Position numbers and translations under genes: made by a program. The notes beneath the pieces are model-generated. The model did no database searches, was not told where the DNA came from, and saw nothing but the letters and a program-made list of their open reading frames with translations. From assembly GCF_017744155.1 (NCBI RefSeq), contig NZ_JAGHQT010000014.1:31008-95007 (forward strand): a stretch of 64,000 bases of DNA, in the 5' to 3' direction. This stretch comes from Endozoicomonas sp. G2_1. GTDB lineage: Bacteria; Pseudomonadota; Gammaproteobacteria; Enterobacterales; Alteromonadaceae. Below, in pieces: positions 8,320-18,061 of this stretch. Position 1 is the first letter of the stretch, and the number at the start of each line of letters is the position of its first letter.

Positions 8320-10383
8320 TTATAAATTGTCGGTAACAATTCTCGGCGTTACAAAGATAAGTAACTCAGTTTTCTCATTAAAATTGTTAGTATTTCTAAA
8401 TAACCAGCCAAAGTAAGGAATATCACCTAAAACCGGCACTTTACTGACACTGTTAATAATCTGTTGCTGGTAAATACCACCCAAGACTATCGTTTCGCCG
8501 TTGTTGGCCAATACTTGCGTTGAAATACGCTGAGTATCAACCGCTGGCGCTTGGCCATTGGTAATTTCAGAAACGGTATCTTGAGTGACAAGCAAGTCAA
8601 GAATAATACGGTTATCCGGGGTAATTTGCGGCGTTACCGTCAAACTCAATACTGCTTTCTTAAACTGAACAGCTGTGGCACCACTTGAAGCGGCCTCTTG
8701 ATATGGAATTTCAACACCTTGTTCAATATAGGCTTCTTTTTGATTGGCAGTGGTAATACGCGGACTGGCGATAATCTCACCTTTGTTTTCACGTTCCATC
8801 GCCGTCAGTTCTAAGTCGAGGATAGTGCCATCACCTAAACGAGCGACTTGTAAAGCTAAACGACCACCGGCGTTATTAACCGGTAAGTTAACATTTAATC
8901 TGTCGTTAATACTCGGTAAATTACCAGCCGCAGCGCTATCATTACCGGCGATAGTACCAGAGATAGAGCCATCGTCGCCGGCGTCGGTAATTCCCCAACG
9001 GATACCGAGTTCTTCACGCAAATCGTCATTCACTGTCACCATTCGCGATTCAATCACCACTTGGCGAACCGGAATATCTAAGACGCTGACCATGCGTTTG
9101 ATGTCTTCAATACTCTTAGCCGTATCGCGAATCAATAAGGTATTGGTACGTTCATCAACACTAACACTGCCACGCCCCGATAAAATGCTAGTGCTATCGT
9201 TTTGAATCAAATTGGCAAGGTCAGCTGCTTTAGCATAGTTGACCTGTAAATATTCAGAATACAAAGGCGCCAATTCTGCGACTTGTTGCTTGGCCTGCAA
9301 GTCACGTGCTTCACGAGCTGCTAATTCATCGCTTGGCGCCACTAATAAAATATTGCCTTCAGTGCGCTTATCTAAGCCTTTTACTTTCAAAATAATATCT
9401 AGCGCTTGGTCCCAAGGTACACCATCGAGACGCAAGGTAATATTGCCGGCAACGGTATCACTAGTCACTAAGTTAAAGCCGTTATAATCGGCGATAATTT
9501 GTAACACGGTGCGCACAGGAATGTCTTGGAAATTTAACGAGATTGCTTTGCCGGTGAAGTCTTCGCTATCCCCCAAGTAACCAGGTTGTTCAACGTCTTG
9601 GCTAACGGTTAATGAAAATACGTTATTAACTTGTTGGTGTTCAAAGGTAAATGCGCCATCAATATCAACCACTAGGCGCGCGTTGCGGCCTTCCTTAAAG
9701 GTTTCAACACCAGTGACAACGGTACCAAAGTCGGTAACATCTAGTTTATAAAGGTGGTCTTCAGTGATATTGGTATTGTGAAATTCAACGTAGAGCTTAC
9801 CCAAGCGGTCACTAACATCAACGGCAACCATGCTATCTTCTAGGTTAACTAACAATTGTGCTTCGTTGTTACTGCCCTTGCGAAAATCAATTTCAGCAAT
9901 CTGATTGATAAAGTCAGCGCCAACAGAGCTAACTTGCGATACTGGCGAGCCGGCGCCTGAGCGGTTGAGTACCAAAGTAAATTTGTTGCCACTTTGATTA
10001 ACATCAAAAACAGTTAACTTATCCAAACTAACTGTCGCAACTACTTGACCACCTAGACGTTGAACGCTAATACCATTTACACCAGCGTGGTCGACAGGGG
10101 TTTCCGCTAGCTGAGCATCAAACTGGTCAGCGGCAAAGGTTAGCTCAATTCGAGCTGGCGCCATATATGTTTGAACACTTGGCGACTGGCTAATCGCTTC
10201 AGACAAACTAAATTCGAGCGCAATTTCGTCGTTTTGTAAGGTATTGTATTTAATACCAGTGAGACTTGCTCCGTAGCTCAGTGTTGCTGAGAGAGACAGA
10301 CCGACAAACGTGATTAGCTTAATCGCATTCGAGATGATTTTATTATTTTTCATAAATCTATTTATAACTAACATTGTATCCAT
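8320..10383 (-). CDS. pilQ: Type IV pilus secretin PilQ
   Basis: Outer-membrane secretin through which the type IV pilus leaves the cell. 687 aa. An N-terminal signal region (VGLSLSATLSYGA) is followed by AMIN domains (about 35-260; GIKYNTLQNDEIALEFSLSE), a secretin/TonB short N-terminal domain (ISLNFQDIPVRTVLQIIADY), an N1 domain (VNYAKAADLANLIQ), and the C-terminal secretin core with VPVLGDIPYFGWLFRN and ELLIFVTPRIV. The start codon overlaps the pilP stop (TAATG). Last gene of pilMNOPQ, followed by a strong hairpin. Confidence 0.96.
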   Translation of the reverse strand: MDTMLVINRFMKNNKIISNAIKLITFVGLSLSATLSYGASLTGIKYNTLQNDEIALEFSLSEAISQSPSVQTYMAPARIELTFAADQFDAQLAETPVDHAGVNGISVQRLGGQVVATVSLDKLTVFDVNQSGNKFTLVLNRSGAGSPVSQVSSVGADFINQIAEIDFRKGSNNEAQLLVNLEDSMVAVDVSDRLGKLYVEFHNTNITEDHLYKLDVTDFGTVVTGVETFKEGRNARLVVDIDGAFTFEHQQVNNVFSLTVSQDVEQPGYLGDSEDFTGKAISLNFQDIPVRTVLQIIADYNGFNLVTSDTVAGNITLRLDGVPWDQALDIILKVKGLDKRTEGNILLVAPSDELAAREARDLQAKQQVAELAPLYSEYLQVNYAKAADLANLIQNDSTSILSGRGSVSVDERTNTLLIRDTAKSIEDIKRMVSVLDIPVRQVVIESRMVTVNDDLREELGIRWGITDAGDDGSISGTIAGNDSAAAGNLPSINDRLNVNLPVNNAGGRLALQVARLGDGTILDLELTAMERENKGEIIASPRITTANQKEAYIEQGVEIPYQEAASSGATAVQFKKAVLSLTVTPQITPDNRIILDLLVTQDTVSEITNGQAPAVDTQRISTQVLANNGETIVLGGIYQQQIINSVSKVPVLGDIPYFGWLFRNTNNFNEKTELLIFVTPRIVTDNL

Positions 10384-10913
10384 TACCCCGCTGCTGCCGT
10401 ATCAGTGATGGCGACTACGGTTTCACGTTCAACCCAACAACCTGCACCATCAGGGATTAATTCGATAACTTTAATTGCTTGGTCACTTACTTCTGAAATT
10501 CGGCCGTTAAACAAACCCAAATAACTTCCCAGTGTTACCCTGTGTAAAGTTTGGTCCGAGGCTTCAACCAAGGCCCAAGTCACACCTAACTCACCAAGCG
10601 TGCCTCGCATGGTCAAATTGCTCAAGGCAAATTTTTCTAGCGGCTGTTTACGGCGACGAGGGTCAGGGCTAAGACAACCAGACATTTGCTGAAGCTTTTC
10701 TTGAATGGCTTCAGGCTTGGGAATAACAAAAGGACTGCGCAAGGTTTGCGCGGAATAATCAACATGGTCGAATTCAGTCACTTCAGGCATTGGCTCAATG
10801 CGATTTGACGTATTGGCTTGTACCTGAGCGATATGCTCTCTCAAATCACTAGTATCGTTGAAACACCCCGTCAACAAAATCGGCAGAGTTGCCGCAATCA
10901 AGAATTTCTTCAT
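10383..10913 (-). CDS. pilP: Type IV pilus inner-membrane lipoprotein PilP
   Basis: Lipoprotein linking the inner-membrane PilMNO platform to the secretin PilQ. 176 aa. The signal peptide MKKFLIAATLPILLTGC has a lipobox LLTGC, with Cys17 as the lipidated residue. The C-terminal beta domain (LSNLTMRGTLGELGVTWALV ... VTLGSYLGLFNGRI) is the PilP fold that contacts the PilQ N0/N1 domains. It overlaps pilO by ATGA and pilQ by one base, so the operon is tightly coupled. Confidence 0.94.
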   Translation of the reverse strand: MKKFLIAATLPILLTGCFNDTSDLREHIAQVQANTSNRIEPMPEVTEFDHVDYSAQTLRSPFVIPKPEAIQEKLQQMSGCLSPDPRRRKQPLEKFALSNLTMRGTLGELGVTWALVEASDQTLHRVTLGSYLGLFNGRISEVSDQAIKVIELIPDGAGCWVERETVVAITDTAAAG

Positions 10914-11512
10914 TGTGCTGGAGCCTCCCGATAACGATATGTTTTAGCCTGTAACTTCAAGCGCAACACTTCATTCGATTCTTGTTCCATATCAATATTA
11001 AAGTCGTGCACAGTAACAATACGAGGTAAACCGGCAATTTTACTGACAAAACTACCAAACTCGTGATAGCTACCCAGTACTTCAATATCGATAGGCAGTT
11101 CGATATAAATTTCTTGTTCGATTTCCGGCTGCCAATTTAAGGTGACAAAATTTAAGCCGCTGGTGGTACCAACAAAAGTAATATCATCTAACAAACCTGG
11201 CGTTTCGTGGCTTTCAGGTAAGCTTTTCAGCTGCTGGGCAAACAACTCTTCCGCTTGCGCCATTTGTTCGCGAAACTGTTCCAAATTCGCAGCAACGTGA
11301 TACTTGGCTTGATATTGCCCTTTAAGGGTCTGCTCTTCGGCTTGCACACGCTCAAGTGTCTCTATTTTGTCTTTAACAATTCCGATATAAGACAAAAACG
11401 CCAGCATTACGGCGGTAAAAATACCAAGAACTAACTTGGCCGCATCGGGCCACTGACCAATATTATTTAGGTCTAAGTCGGCGTCTTTAAGTTGGGAGAA
11501 ATCAATATTCAT
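10910..11512 (-). CDS. pilO: Type IV pilus assembly protein PilO
   Basis: Inner-membrane alignment-complex protein that pairs with PilN. 200 aa, one N-terminal TM helix (about 27-45, LVLGIFTAVMLAFLSYIGIV), a periplasmic coiled coil (about 50-95) and a ferredoxin-like C-terminal domain (IELPIDIEVLGSYHEFGSFV). Gene order pilM-N-O-P-Q and the ATGA overlap with pilP support the call. Confidence 0.94.
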   Translation of the reverse strand: MNIDFSQLKDADLDLNNIGQWPDAAKLVLGIFTAVMLAFLSYIGIVKDKIETLERVQAEEQTLKGQYQAKYHVAANLEQFREQMAQAEELFAQQLKSLPESHETPGLLDDITFVGTTSGLNFVTLNWQPEIEQEIYIELPIDIEVLGSYHEFGSFVSKIAGLPRIVTVHDFNIDMEQESNEVLRLKLQAKTYRYREAPAQ

Positions 11513-11514
11513 AC

Positions 11515-12087
11515 TTATTTTCCTCCCGTTGGTGTTGTAGTGGCCAATAAGCCTTTGATAGTCACTTTCATTTTAAAGTCACTAAGCAATTTATTGGTTT
11601 CATCTTTGTTGGTAATCGATTCCAGCACTGCATTGTCGAACAAATCAGAGCCTTCAATAGCGCGAATCATATTCGCTAAGTGGTTATTCGATTCACTCTT
11701 GCCGAACAATTGTAGGACATTGCCTTGCTTCTCCATTCTGGTTAAGTAAATACCAACCGGAACTACTTTGGCAATTTCGTCGAGTACTTGGGTACCGACA
11801 TTGCGGCTAAGCTGCAACTGTTCAATAACGTCCATCCGTTTTTGCAGATCAGATTTTCTATCATTCAACGTTTTTATTTCAGCGATGCGCTGATCGAGCA
11901 GAGTAATCTCGTTAGTCAAAAACTGATTGCGCGCGTTTTGACCGTCGATACGCATCTGATAAAATTGGCCAACTAACAGACCAATGGCAATAACAAACAA
12001 AGCAACAGCGGCAAGAATGGTAAAAAATTGCTTTTGTTTTGCCTTTTGAGCCTCTTCGCGCCAAGGCAATAAATTTATATATGCCAT
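11515..12087 (-). CDS. pilN: Type IV pilus assembly protein PilN
   Basis: Inner-membrane partner of PilO. 190 aa. The short cytoplasmic N-terminus INLLPWREE is the conserved segment that docks in a groove of PilM. One TM helix (about 22-42, FFTILAAVALFVIAIGLLVG) is followed by a coiled coil and a periplasmic ferredoxin-like fold. It overlaps the pilM 3' end by 13 bases and ends 2 bases before the pilO start. Confidence 0.94.
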   Translation of the reverse strand: MAYINLLPWREEAQKAKQKQFFTILAAVALFVIAIGLLVGQFYQMRIDGQNARNQFLTNEITLLDQRIAEIKTLNDRKSDLQKRMDVIEQLQLSRNVGTQVLDEIAKVVPVGIYLTRMEKQGNVLQLFGKSESNNHLANMIRAIEGSDLFDNAVLESITNKDETNKLLSDFKMKVTIKGLLATTTPTGGK

Positions 12088-13154
12088 GAAGAAAAACTCC
12101 TTAATGCCAGACCAGATGCAACCATCAGCTGATGACTTATTTGCGCAAGCTCATCTTGATTGATACTGTCACTAATTTCCATGTTGCTAAACGGCGTAGC
12201 CATCACAGTGTGAATACCCAACTCTTCATTGAGCAATTCTTCAATACCCTCAACATGCGCAGTACCGCCAGATACCACGAGGTAATCAATCTTTTCTTTA
12301 CCGCTAGAGGTCAGAAACATTTGAATAGCACGTCGAATTTGTTGCACTAACACGGTGTGAAATGGTGCCAACACTTCAAAGGTATAATTTGGCGGTAAAT
12401 CGCGATTTACTTTTGACAATTCAGCCTCTTCGAAAGACTGATTATAATAAGAAACAATGGAGCGAGTGTATTGCTCACCACCAAAGGCTTGGTCGCGACT
12501 GTAGATGTGCTTGCCAGCGTCCATTACCGAAAACAGAGTCATACTGGCACCAATATCAATCATAGCGACCAGTTTTTTGTCGGCGTCGTCAGGTAACATC
12601 GGCAAGACTAAATCATAAGCCCTACTCATGGCATAGCCTTCAACATCGACAACTTTGGTTTCAAAGCCGCCAGTTTCAAGGGCGGAAACTCGTGCCTCAA
12701 CCGACTCAGTGCGAGCGGCGCTCAACAAAACATTAACTTTAGTTGGATCTGATTCGTTAACGTCTAACGATTCAAAATCAAGACTAACTTCGTCAAGCGG
12801 GTAAGGAATAAGGCTATCGGCTTCAATCTCAATTTGACTAGCGAGTTCGTCTTCACTGAGGTTGACGTCCATATAAATAACTTTGGTGATCACTGTTTGA
12901 CCAGAAACAGCTGTCGAGGCTTGCTTCACTGAAGCATTAATTTTTTTGCGGACTTTTGCAATGACATTGCCAACCGCTTCGATATCCTGAATTTCCCTGT
13001 CGATCACGGCACCTCTTGGCATAGGTTCCATGGCAACTGCTTCAAGTACGTATCCATCACCATTTTGTCCTAACAAAACAGCCTTCACCGAGTGGGTACC
13101 AATATCTATGCCCACCATAACTGGTGTTTTCTTTTTCCATAGACTACTCAGCAT
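12075..13154 (-). CDS. pilM: Type IV pilus assembly ATPase-like protein PilM
   Basis: Cytoplasmic actin/FtsA-fold protein that binds the PilN N-terminus and links the pilus motor to the membrane platform. 359 aa. Nucleotide-binding loops appear as VGIDIGTHSVKAV near residue 15, AMIDIGASMTLFSV in the middle and VVSGGTAHVEGI toward the C-terminus. First gene of pilMNOPQ, divergent from mrcA across 126 AT-rich bases that must hold both promoters. Confidence 0.95.
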   Translation of the reverse strand: MLSSLWKKKTPVMVGIDIGTHSVKAVLLGQNGDGYVLEAVAMEPMPRGAVIDREIQDIEAVGNVIAKVRKKINASVKQASTAVSGQTVITKVIYMDVNLSEDELASQIEIEADSLIPYPLDEVSLDFESLDVNESDPTKVNVLLSAARTESVEARVSALETGGFETKVVDVEGYAMSRAYDLVLPMLPDDADKKLVAMIDIGASMTLFSVMDAGKHIYSRDQAFGGEQYTRSIVSYYNQSFEEAELSKVNRDLPPNYTFEVLAPFHTVLVQQIRRAIQMFLTSSGKEKIDYLVVSGGTAHVEGIEELLNEELGIHTVMATPFSNMEISDSINQDELAQISHQLMVASGLALRSFSSWHI

Positions 13155-13280
13155 AACGTCCTACTTGATAGTTTTTATAATAATAATCAAACATTATATG
13201 TATAAATACATTTATTACATGCTTTTACACGATATACTAGCCCCATTGGACCTTTTTTAGCAAAAAATTGAGCTTTTGTT

Positions 13281-15989
13281 GTGCAATTACTGAAAAAATT
13301 TATAAAAATTGGATTTATTCTCTTTGTTTTAGGTTGCTTAGCACTGGTCGGCCTCTATTTGAGTATGCGCGACGAACTACCTAGTGTCGAGTCGCTGAAA
13401 AACGTCCAATGGCAAACGCCGATGAAAATTTACAGCCTCGATGGCAAGCTCATTTCTCAATTTGGCGAGAAAAAGCGCACACCAATGGCACTAGAAGACA
13501 TGCCGCAACAATTAATCGACGCAATTCTAGCCACCGAAGATGATAGGTTTTATCACCATTTTGGTGTCGACCCAATAGGGGTTATGCGCGCGGTTGTCGG
13601 TAAGCTGATGGGACAAAACAAAGGCGGTGCCAGTACCATTACCATGCAAGTTGCTCGTAACTTTTTCCTCACCAGAGAACAAACTTATACCCGTAAGATT
13701 CGCGAAGTATTTTTGGCCTTTCACATTGAAAGCCTGTTGACGAAAGACGAAATTCTCGCTCTTTACATGAATAAAATTCCTTTGGGTCATCGAGCTTTCG
13801 GCTTTGGCGCAGCTGCGCAAGTTTATTATGGCAAAGAGCCGAAAGAGTTAACGTTAGCGCAGGTCGCGGTATTGGCGGGTTTACCCAAAGCACCGTCAAC
13901 CATTAACCCGATTCGTTCACCAAGTCGCGCAAAAGCAAGGCGTTCAGTGGTATTACAACGGATGTTAGTCAGCGGTTACATTAACACCTCGCAATACGAG
14001 CAAGCCAACAATGCGCCGATTACCGGTAAACGTCACGGTGCCCAAATAGCACTTGATGCTCCTTACATTGCTGAAATGGCGCACCAAGAAATGCTCGAAC
14101 GCTACGGTCGAGAACAGGCATACACTGGCGGCTACAAGGTCTACTTAACAACGCCATCAACCATGCAGTCGGCAGCACAAAACGCCTTAATAGAAAACCT
14201 TAAAAAATACGACCAACGTCACGGCTACCGAGGTGCTATTGCGCAGCTAAGACCATCACTCGCAGAAGATAGATGGCAAGAGCAACTCAACTCGCTACTG
14301 AGTGAACAAACCGAAATCGATGTTCAAGCATTAACTGACTACGGTATTGAACCATTGACCGATGATGAAATTAGCCAAGCGCTTGCCAACATCACCAGCT
14401 ATCAAAACATTGAAGCGGCAGTAGTCACAGACGTTAAAGCACAACAAATCACCATACGCGCAAAAGATGGTCGAGAGGGCTATATCAAATGGCCAGATAT
14501 GGCGTGGGCTAGACCTTATATCTCTGATACTAAACAAGGAAAAGAGCCCGAAAATGCCTATCAAATCGTTAATTATGGCGATGTCATTTGGGTTGAGGCA
14601 TTGAACGATGATGTTCAAAATACCGACTACGCCTTGAGTCAATTACCTCAAGCAAGTTCAGCGTTAGTGGCGATTTCTCCAGATAACGGTGCAATCCAAG
14701 CTGCTGTCGGCGGTTTTAGTTTTAAAAAGAGTCAATTCAATCGCGTTACTCAAGCAAAACGTCAAGTCGGCTCTAATATCAAGCCATTCATTTATTCGGC
14801 AGCATTAGAAAATGATACTACGCTCGCGAGTTTAGTTAACGATGCGCCAATTAATCAGTGGGATAGACGCTCAGGCGTGGTTTGGCGACCGAAAAACTCT
14901 CCCCCTCGTTACGATGGCCCGTTGCGCGTTCGACTTGCCCTAGCGCAATCAAAAAACGTGATCGCAGTAAGGCTATTGCGCAAAGTAGGATTGAGTAAAA
15001 TTATCGACCATCTTTCACTGTTTGGTTTTGCGCCAGATGAATTACCGCGAGATGAATCACTGGCGCTTGGCTCGGCATCACTAACGCCGCTAGAAGTGGC
15101 GACCGGATTTGCCACTTTTGCCAATGGCGGTTACTTAATCGAACCCTATTTAATTGAGCGCATTGAAGATGCTTTTGGCAATGTTTTATATCAAGCTAAC
15201 CCTGCTCTCGCTTGTGATAGCTGCGCGCCATCAGATTTAGTCGATGCTTTTGAAACGAGTGAGCTGAACACCCAAACTGAGCTTCAATTAGATCAGACAT
15301 TAACCAACAATCAGGCGAGCGTCGATAGTACGAACAACTTGGATAATTCTGAACAAGTATCAACGCAAAGCGATAATGTTATGTTACCGCGCTATGCCGA
15401 GCGCGCGATAAGCCCTGAAAATGCCTTTTTGATCACCGAAGCATTGAATACTGCAATTTGGGGCGCTGACTGGTCGAAAAAGCCCGGCTGGCAAGGAACA
15501 GGATGGCGAGCTCGCAGCTTAAAACGCCGAGATATCGCTGGCAAAACAGGTACCACTAACGAATCAAAAGACGCGTGGTTTTCTGGTTATAGCCGCAGAT
15601 TAGTCACCACCTCGTGGATTGGATTTGACGACCACACCCGCAACTTGGGTCAATCGCGTTTCAACAAAAATTTAGGGCGCGACCAAATTACCGGCAAAGA
15701 GTTTGGCGCTAAGTCAGCACAACCTGCGTGGATTGCGTTTATGAAATCTGCACTTGCCGAAATCCCCGAAGAGCCATTTCAGCCACCAGAACAAATTGTC
15801 TCGGTACGCATTGATAAAGCCAGCGGTAAGTTAACCAACAAAACCGACAAATCGAGTCTATTTGAATATTTCGCGTTAGGCACCGCACCCACTGAGTTTG
15901 TTAAGCAAGACGATAGCAATATTATCTTTGAACAAGAGCTGACCTCATCTAATGAGTCAGAGCCTGAACCTGAGGAAGAAATTTTTTAA
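13281..15989 (+). CDS. mrcA: Penicillin-binding protein 1A
   Basis: Bifunctional class A PBP that polymerises and cross-links peptidoglycan. 902 aa, GTG start. An N-terminal TM helix (about 7-28) is followed by the GT51 glycosyltransferase with catalytic Glu86 in ATEDDRFYHHFG and the GGASTITMQVARNFFL motif, an OB-like insert (about 330-460) and the transpeptidase with SNIK (Ser498-Lys501) and KTGTT (755-759). The C-terminus is acidic. There is a serine/asparagine-rich insertion (about 660-705) between transpeptidase motifs. Divergence from pilM is the conserved gammaproteobacterial arrangement. A terminator follows about 100 bases after the stop. Confidence 0.96.
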   Translation: MQLLKKFIKIGFILFVLGCLALVGLYLSMRDELPSVESLKNVQWQTPMKIYSLDGKLISQFGEKKRTPMALEDMPQQLIDAILATEDDRFYHHFGVDPIGVMRAVVGKLMGQNKGGASTITMQVARNFFLTREQTYTRKIREVFLAFHIESLLTKDEILALYMNKIPLGHRAFGFGAAAQVYYGKEPKELTLAQVAVLAGLPKAPSTINPIRSPSRAKARRSVVLQRMLVSGYINTSQYEQANNAPITGKRHGAQIALDAPYIAEMAHQEMLERYGREQAYTGGYKVYLTTPSTMQSAAQNALIENLKKYDQRHGYRGAIAQLRPSLAEDRWQEQLNSLLSEQTEIDVQALTDYGIEPLTDDEISQALANITSYQNIEAAVVTDVKAQQITIRAKDGREGYIKWPDMAWARPYISDTKQGKEPENAYQIVNYGDVIWVEALNDDVQNTDYALSQLPQASSALVAISPDNGAIQAAVGGFSFKKSQFNRVTQAKRQVGSNIKPFIYSAALENDTTLASLVNDAPINQWDRRSGVVWRPKNSPPRYDGPLRVRLALAQSKNVIAVRLLRKVGLSKIIDHLSLFGFAPDELPRDESLALGSASLTPLEVATGFATFANGGYLIEPYLIERIEDAFGNVLYQANPALACDSCAPSDLVDAFETSELNTQTELQLDQTLTNNQASVDSTNNLDNSEQVSTQSDNVMLPRYAERAISPENAFLITEALNTAIWGADWSKKPGWQGTGWRARSLKRRDIAGKTGTTNESKDAWFSGYSRRLVTTSWIGFDDHTRNLGQSRFNKNLGRDQITGKEFGAKSAQPAWIAFMKSALAEIPEEPFQPPEQIVSVRIDKASGKLTNKTDKSSLFEYFALGTAPTEFVKQDDSNIIFEQELTSSNESEPEPEEEIF

Positions 15990-16296
15990 CAGTCGTTTAC
16001 GTTGACTAATACTGCGATTTGCGTTGTTTAGATACCGCTCAGCAAACTATTAACAACGTATAGACAAAATAATAATGAATAGCAGAGCCCTTTGCACCAA
16101 TAAAGTGCAAAGGGCTTTTTTGGTTCAGCGTTTACAGTTTGTTCGATTGGGTAATTAAACAAAAAACGAGCACCACATAACACCTAAACATTTGTTATTG
16201 TTTATTAAAATCAGCACCAAACAAAAATTTAAAACACTAATGGCATATTAGTTGTTTATCCTTAAGTAAATATTTTAAGGACTAAGCAATTTCATT
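15990..16296. other. Intergenic region mrcA to glucosylglycerate operon
   Basis: 307 bases with no gene. It holds the mrcA terminator (16087-16121), an AT-rich stretch with TGGCATATTAGTTGTT (16241-16256) that resembles a -24/-12 sigma-54 promoter but has T instead of C at the -12 dinucleotide, and a 7-bp inverted repeat TCCTTAA/TTAAGGA (16259-16265, 16275-16281) just before the start codon. I cannot assign a sigma-70 promoter with confidence. Confidence 0.5.
16087..16121 (+). terminator. Rho-independent terminator after mrcA
   Basis: Perfect 11-bp stem GCCCTTTGCAC/GTGCAAAGGGC (16087-16097, 16105-16115), 7-base loop, six T's. The apex GCAC-N7-GTGC also matches an NtrC dyad core, possibly by chance. 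Confidence 0.95.
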
Positions 16297-18060
16297 ATGC
16301 TCAAAACAAAATTGATCACAGACTTTGTCAGCCAACATCAATTGGCCGACAGCTTTATCGCCAGTGCTGAGCATTACTTCACCGACTACGCCGACCACCT
16401 ATACCAAAATTTTTTGAAACAAAACCAAGACGGCAACGGCAACAAAATCCCGCTAATGGTTGCCATCAACGGCTGCCAAGGTTCAGGTAAAAGTACTTTA
16501 GTAGCGTTCATCAAGTACTACCTCAGTGAGCGCTATCAACTCAATGTAATCGACTTATCACTCGATGATTTTTATTTGTCGAGCAAACAGCGACAAGCGC
16601 TTAGCGACAGTATTCACCCCCTGTTAAAAACGCGCGGTGTACCTGGCAGCCACGACACCGTTTTGTTACGGGAAACTTTGTCGAAACTAGCAGCGGGCCA
16701 AGCGTGTTTATTGCCGCGTTTTGACAAAGCCAGCGACAACCCTGTTGATCAAGAGCAATGGCAAGTATCTAAGGCACCTGCGGATATTGTTTTGCTAGAA
16801 GGTTGGTGCTGGGGTGCAATGCCACAAAGCGAGCAACAGCTAAAACATCCGTGTAATAAACTAGAGCAGGAACACGACGGAGACGGTAGGTGGCGCGACT
16901 ATGTCAATCAACAGCTAACTGAATATTACCAACCTTTGTATCGATATTTTGATACTTGGTTGATGCTGCAAGCACCCAGCTTTGCCTGCGTTGCCGATTG
17001 GCGTTGGCAACAAGAGCAAAAACTAACCCAAAGTTTAAACCAGGCTCAAGCATCGAGCAGTGTTGGGTTGATGAACAAAGCTCAGATAGATCAATTTATT
17101 CAGCACTTCCAGCGGTTAACGGAACTTGCATTAAGCGAGTTACCCGAGCGCTGCCAACAAGTTTTTATTCTAAATAAAGAGCGAGAAATCATTGCGAGTC
17201 AAGATCATAGCGCGAGCTTGAGTCAGCCGCTTATTTTTACCGATCTCGATGGTACCTTGCTCGATCATCACAGTTATCGTTTTGATGCGGCATTACCATT
17301 AATTGAAAAATTTAAACGTCAAAATACCCCCGTAATTATCAATTCCAGTAAAACCTTTGCTGAGATTCGCCAACTGCAAACTCAACTGGATCTCAACGAA
17401 CCTTTTATCGTGGAAAATGGCGCCGCGGTTTATGTTCCTCAAGGTTATTTTGCTTGTAAACCTAATGGCATGAATGCGATCGACGACTTTTGGGTTAAGC
17501 GCTTTAACAAACCAAGGCACCACTGGCTCGATTTACTGAACCAATTAAAGGCTTCAAGTCACTATCAATTTGATCACTTTGACAACATGAGCGTGGAGCA
17601 AGTTTCTAGCTGCACCGGTTTAACGCTTACCCAAGCAGAACTCGCTCAACAGCGACAATTTGGCGAACCGATTTTATGGCGTGATAGTGATGAAAATAAA
17701 GCACATTTTATTGACCAAATCACCGAACTTGGCGGCCATATTCTGCACGGTGGTCGCTTTATTCACCTTACGGGTAAAGGGGATAAAGGCTGCGCAATGC
17801 AATACTTGGTGGATATTTATCAAGGGCAGCAAAAGCAATTTAATTTTGTTAGTTATGCCTTAGGCGACAGCGGCAACGACAACGACATGCTTGAACGTGC
17901 CGATATCGCCATTCAAATTCGTTCACCTAAACACGATTTCCCTATTCTCAAACGCACGCATCAGTTTTATCAAAGCCAAGCATACGGCCCAGAAGGCTGG
18001 CAGCAATGTTTAACCGAATTACTTTTCTCTAGCGCCGACACGGCGAATCAGGAGCACTAA
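16297..18060 (+). CDS. Glycerate-kinase-like / HAD-family (mannosyl/glucosyl-3-phosphoglycerate phosphatase-like) fusion
   Basis: Two enzymes in one 587-aa chain. Residues 1-300 are a P-loop kinase of the COG4240/plant GLYK type: Walker A GCQGSGKST (59-67), DLSLDDFY (87-93), and a Walker B-like IVLLEGWCWG (164-173). Residues 311-580 are a HAD-IIB phosphatase of the MPGP type: motif I DLDGT (316-320), motif II INSSK (348-352), GRFIHLTGKGDKG (486-498) and motif IV GDSGNDNDM (523-531). By context the phosphatase should dephosphorylate glucosyl-3-phosphoglycerate made by the next gene, and the kinase should return D-glycerate to 3-phosphoglycerate. Substrates are inferred. One base separates it from gpgS. 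Both active sites look intact. The GLYK assignment is less certain than the HAD one. Confidence 0.8.
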   Translation: MLKTKLITDFVSQHQLADSFIASAEHYFTDYADHLYQNFLKQNQDGNGNKIPLMVAINGCQGSGKSTLVAFIKYYLSERYQLNVIDLSLDDFYLSSKQRQALSDSIHPLLKTRGVPGSHDTVLLRETLSKLAAGQACLLPRFDKASDNPVDQEQWQVSKAPADIVLLEGWCWGAMPQSEQQLKHPCNKLEQEHDGDGRWRDYVNQQLTEYYQPLYRYFDTWLMLQAPSFACVADWRWQQEQKLTQSLNQAQASSSVGLMNKAQIDQFIQHFQRLTELALSELPERCQQVFILNKEREIIASQDHSASLSQPLIFTDLDGTLLDHHSYRFDAALPLIEKFKRQNTPVIINSSKTFAEIRQLQTQLDLNEPFIVENGAAVYVPQGYFACKPNGMNAIDDFWVKRFNKPRHHWLDLLNQLKASSHYQFDHFDNMSVEQVSSCTGLTLTQAELAQQRQFGEPILWRDSDENKAHFIDQITELGGHILHGGRFIHLTGKGDKGCAMQYLVDIYQGQQKQFNFVSYALGDSGNDNDMLERADIAIQIRSPKHDFPILKRTHQFYQSQAYGPEGWQQCLTELLFSSADTANQEH

Positions 18061-18061
18061 A

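Noticed and set aside
16094..16108. GCAC-N7-GTGC as a stand-alone NtrC site
   Set aside because: It is the upper part of a perfect 11-bp terminator stem with T run after mrcA, which explains the symmetry; kept only as a weak hypothesis in the findings.
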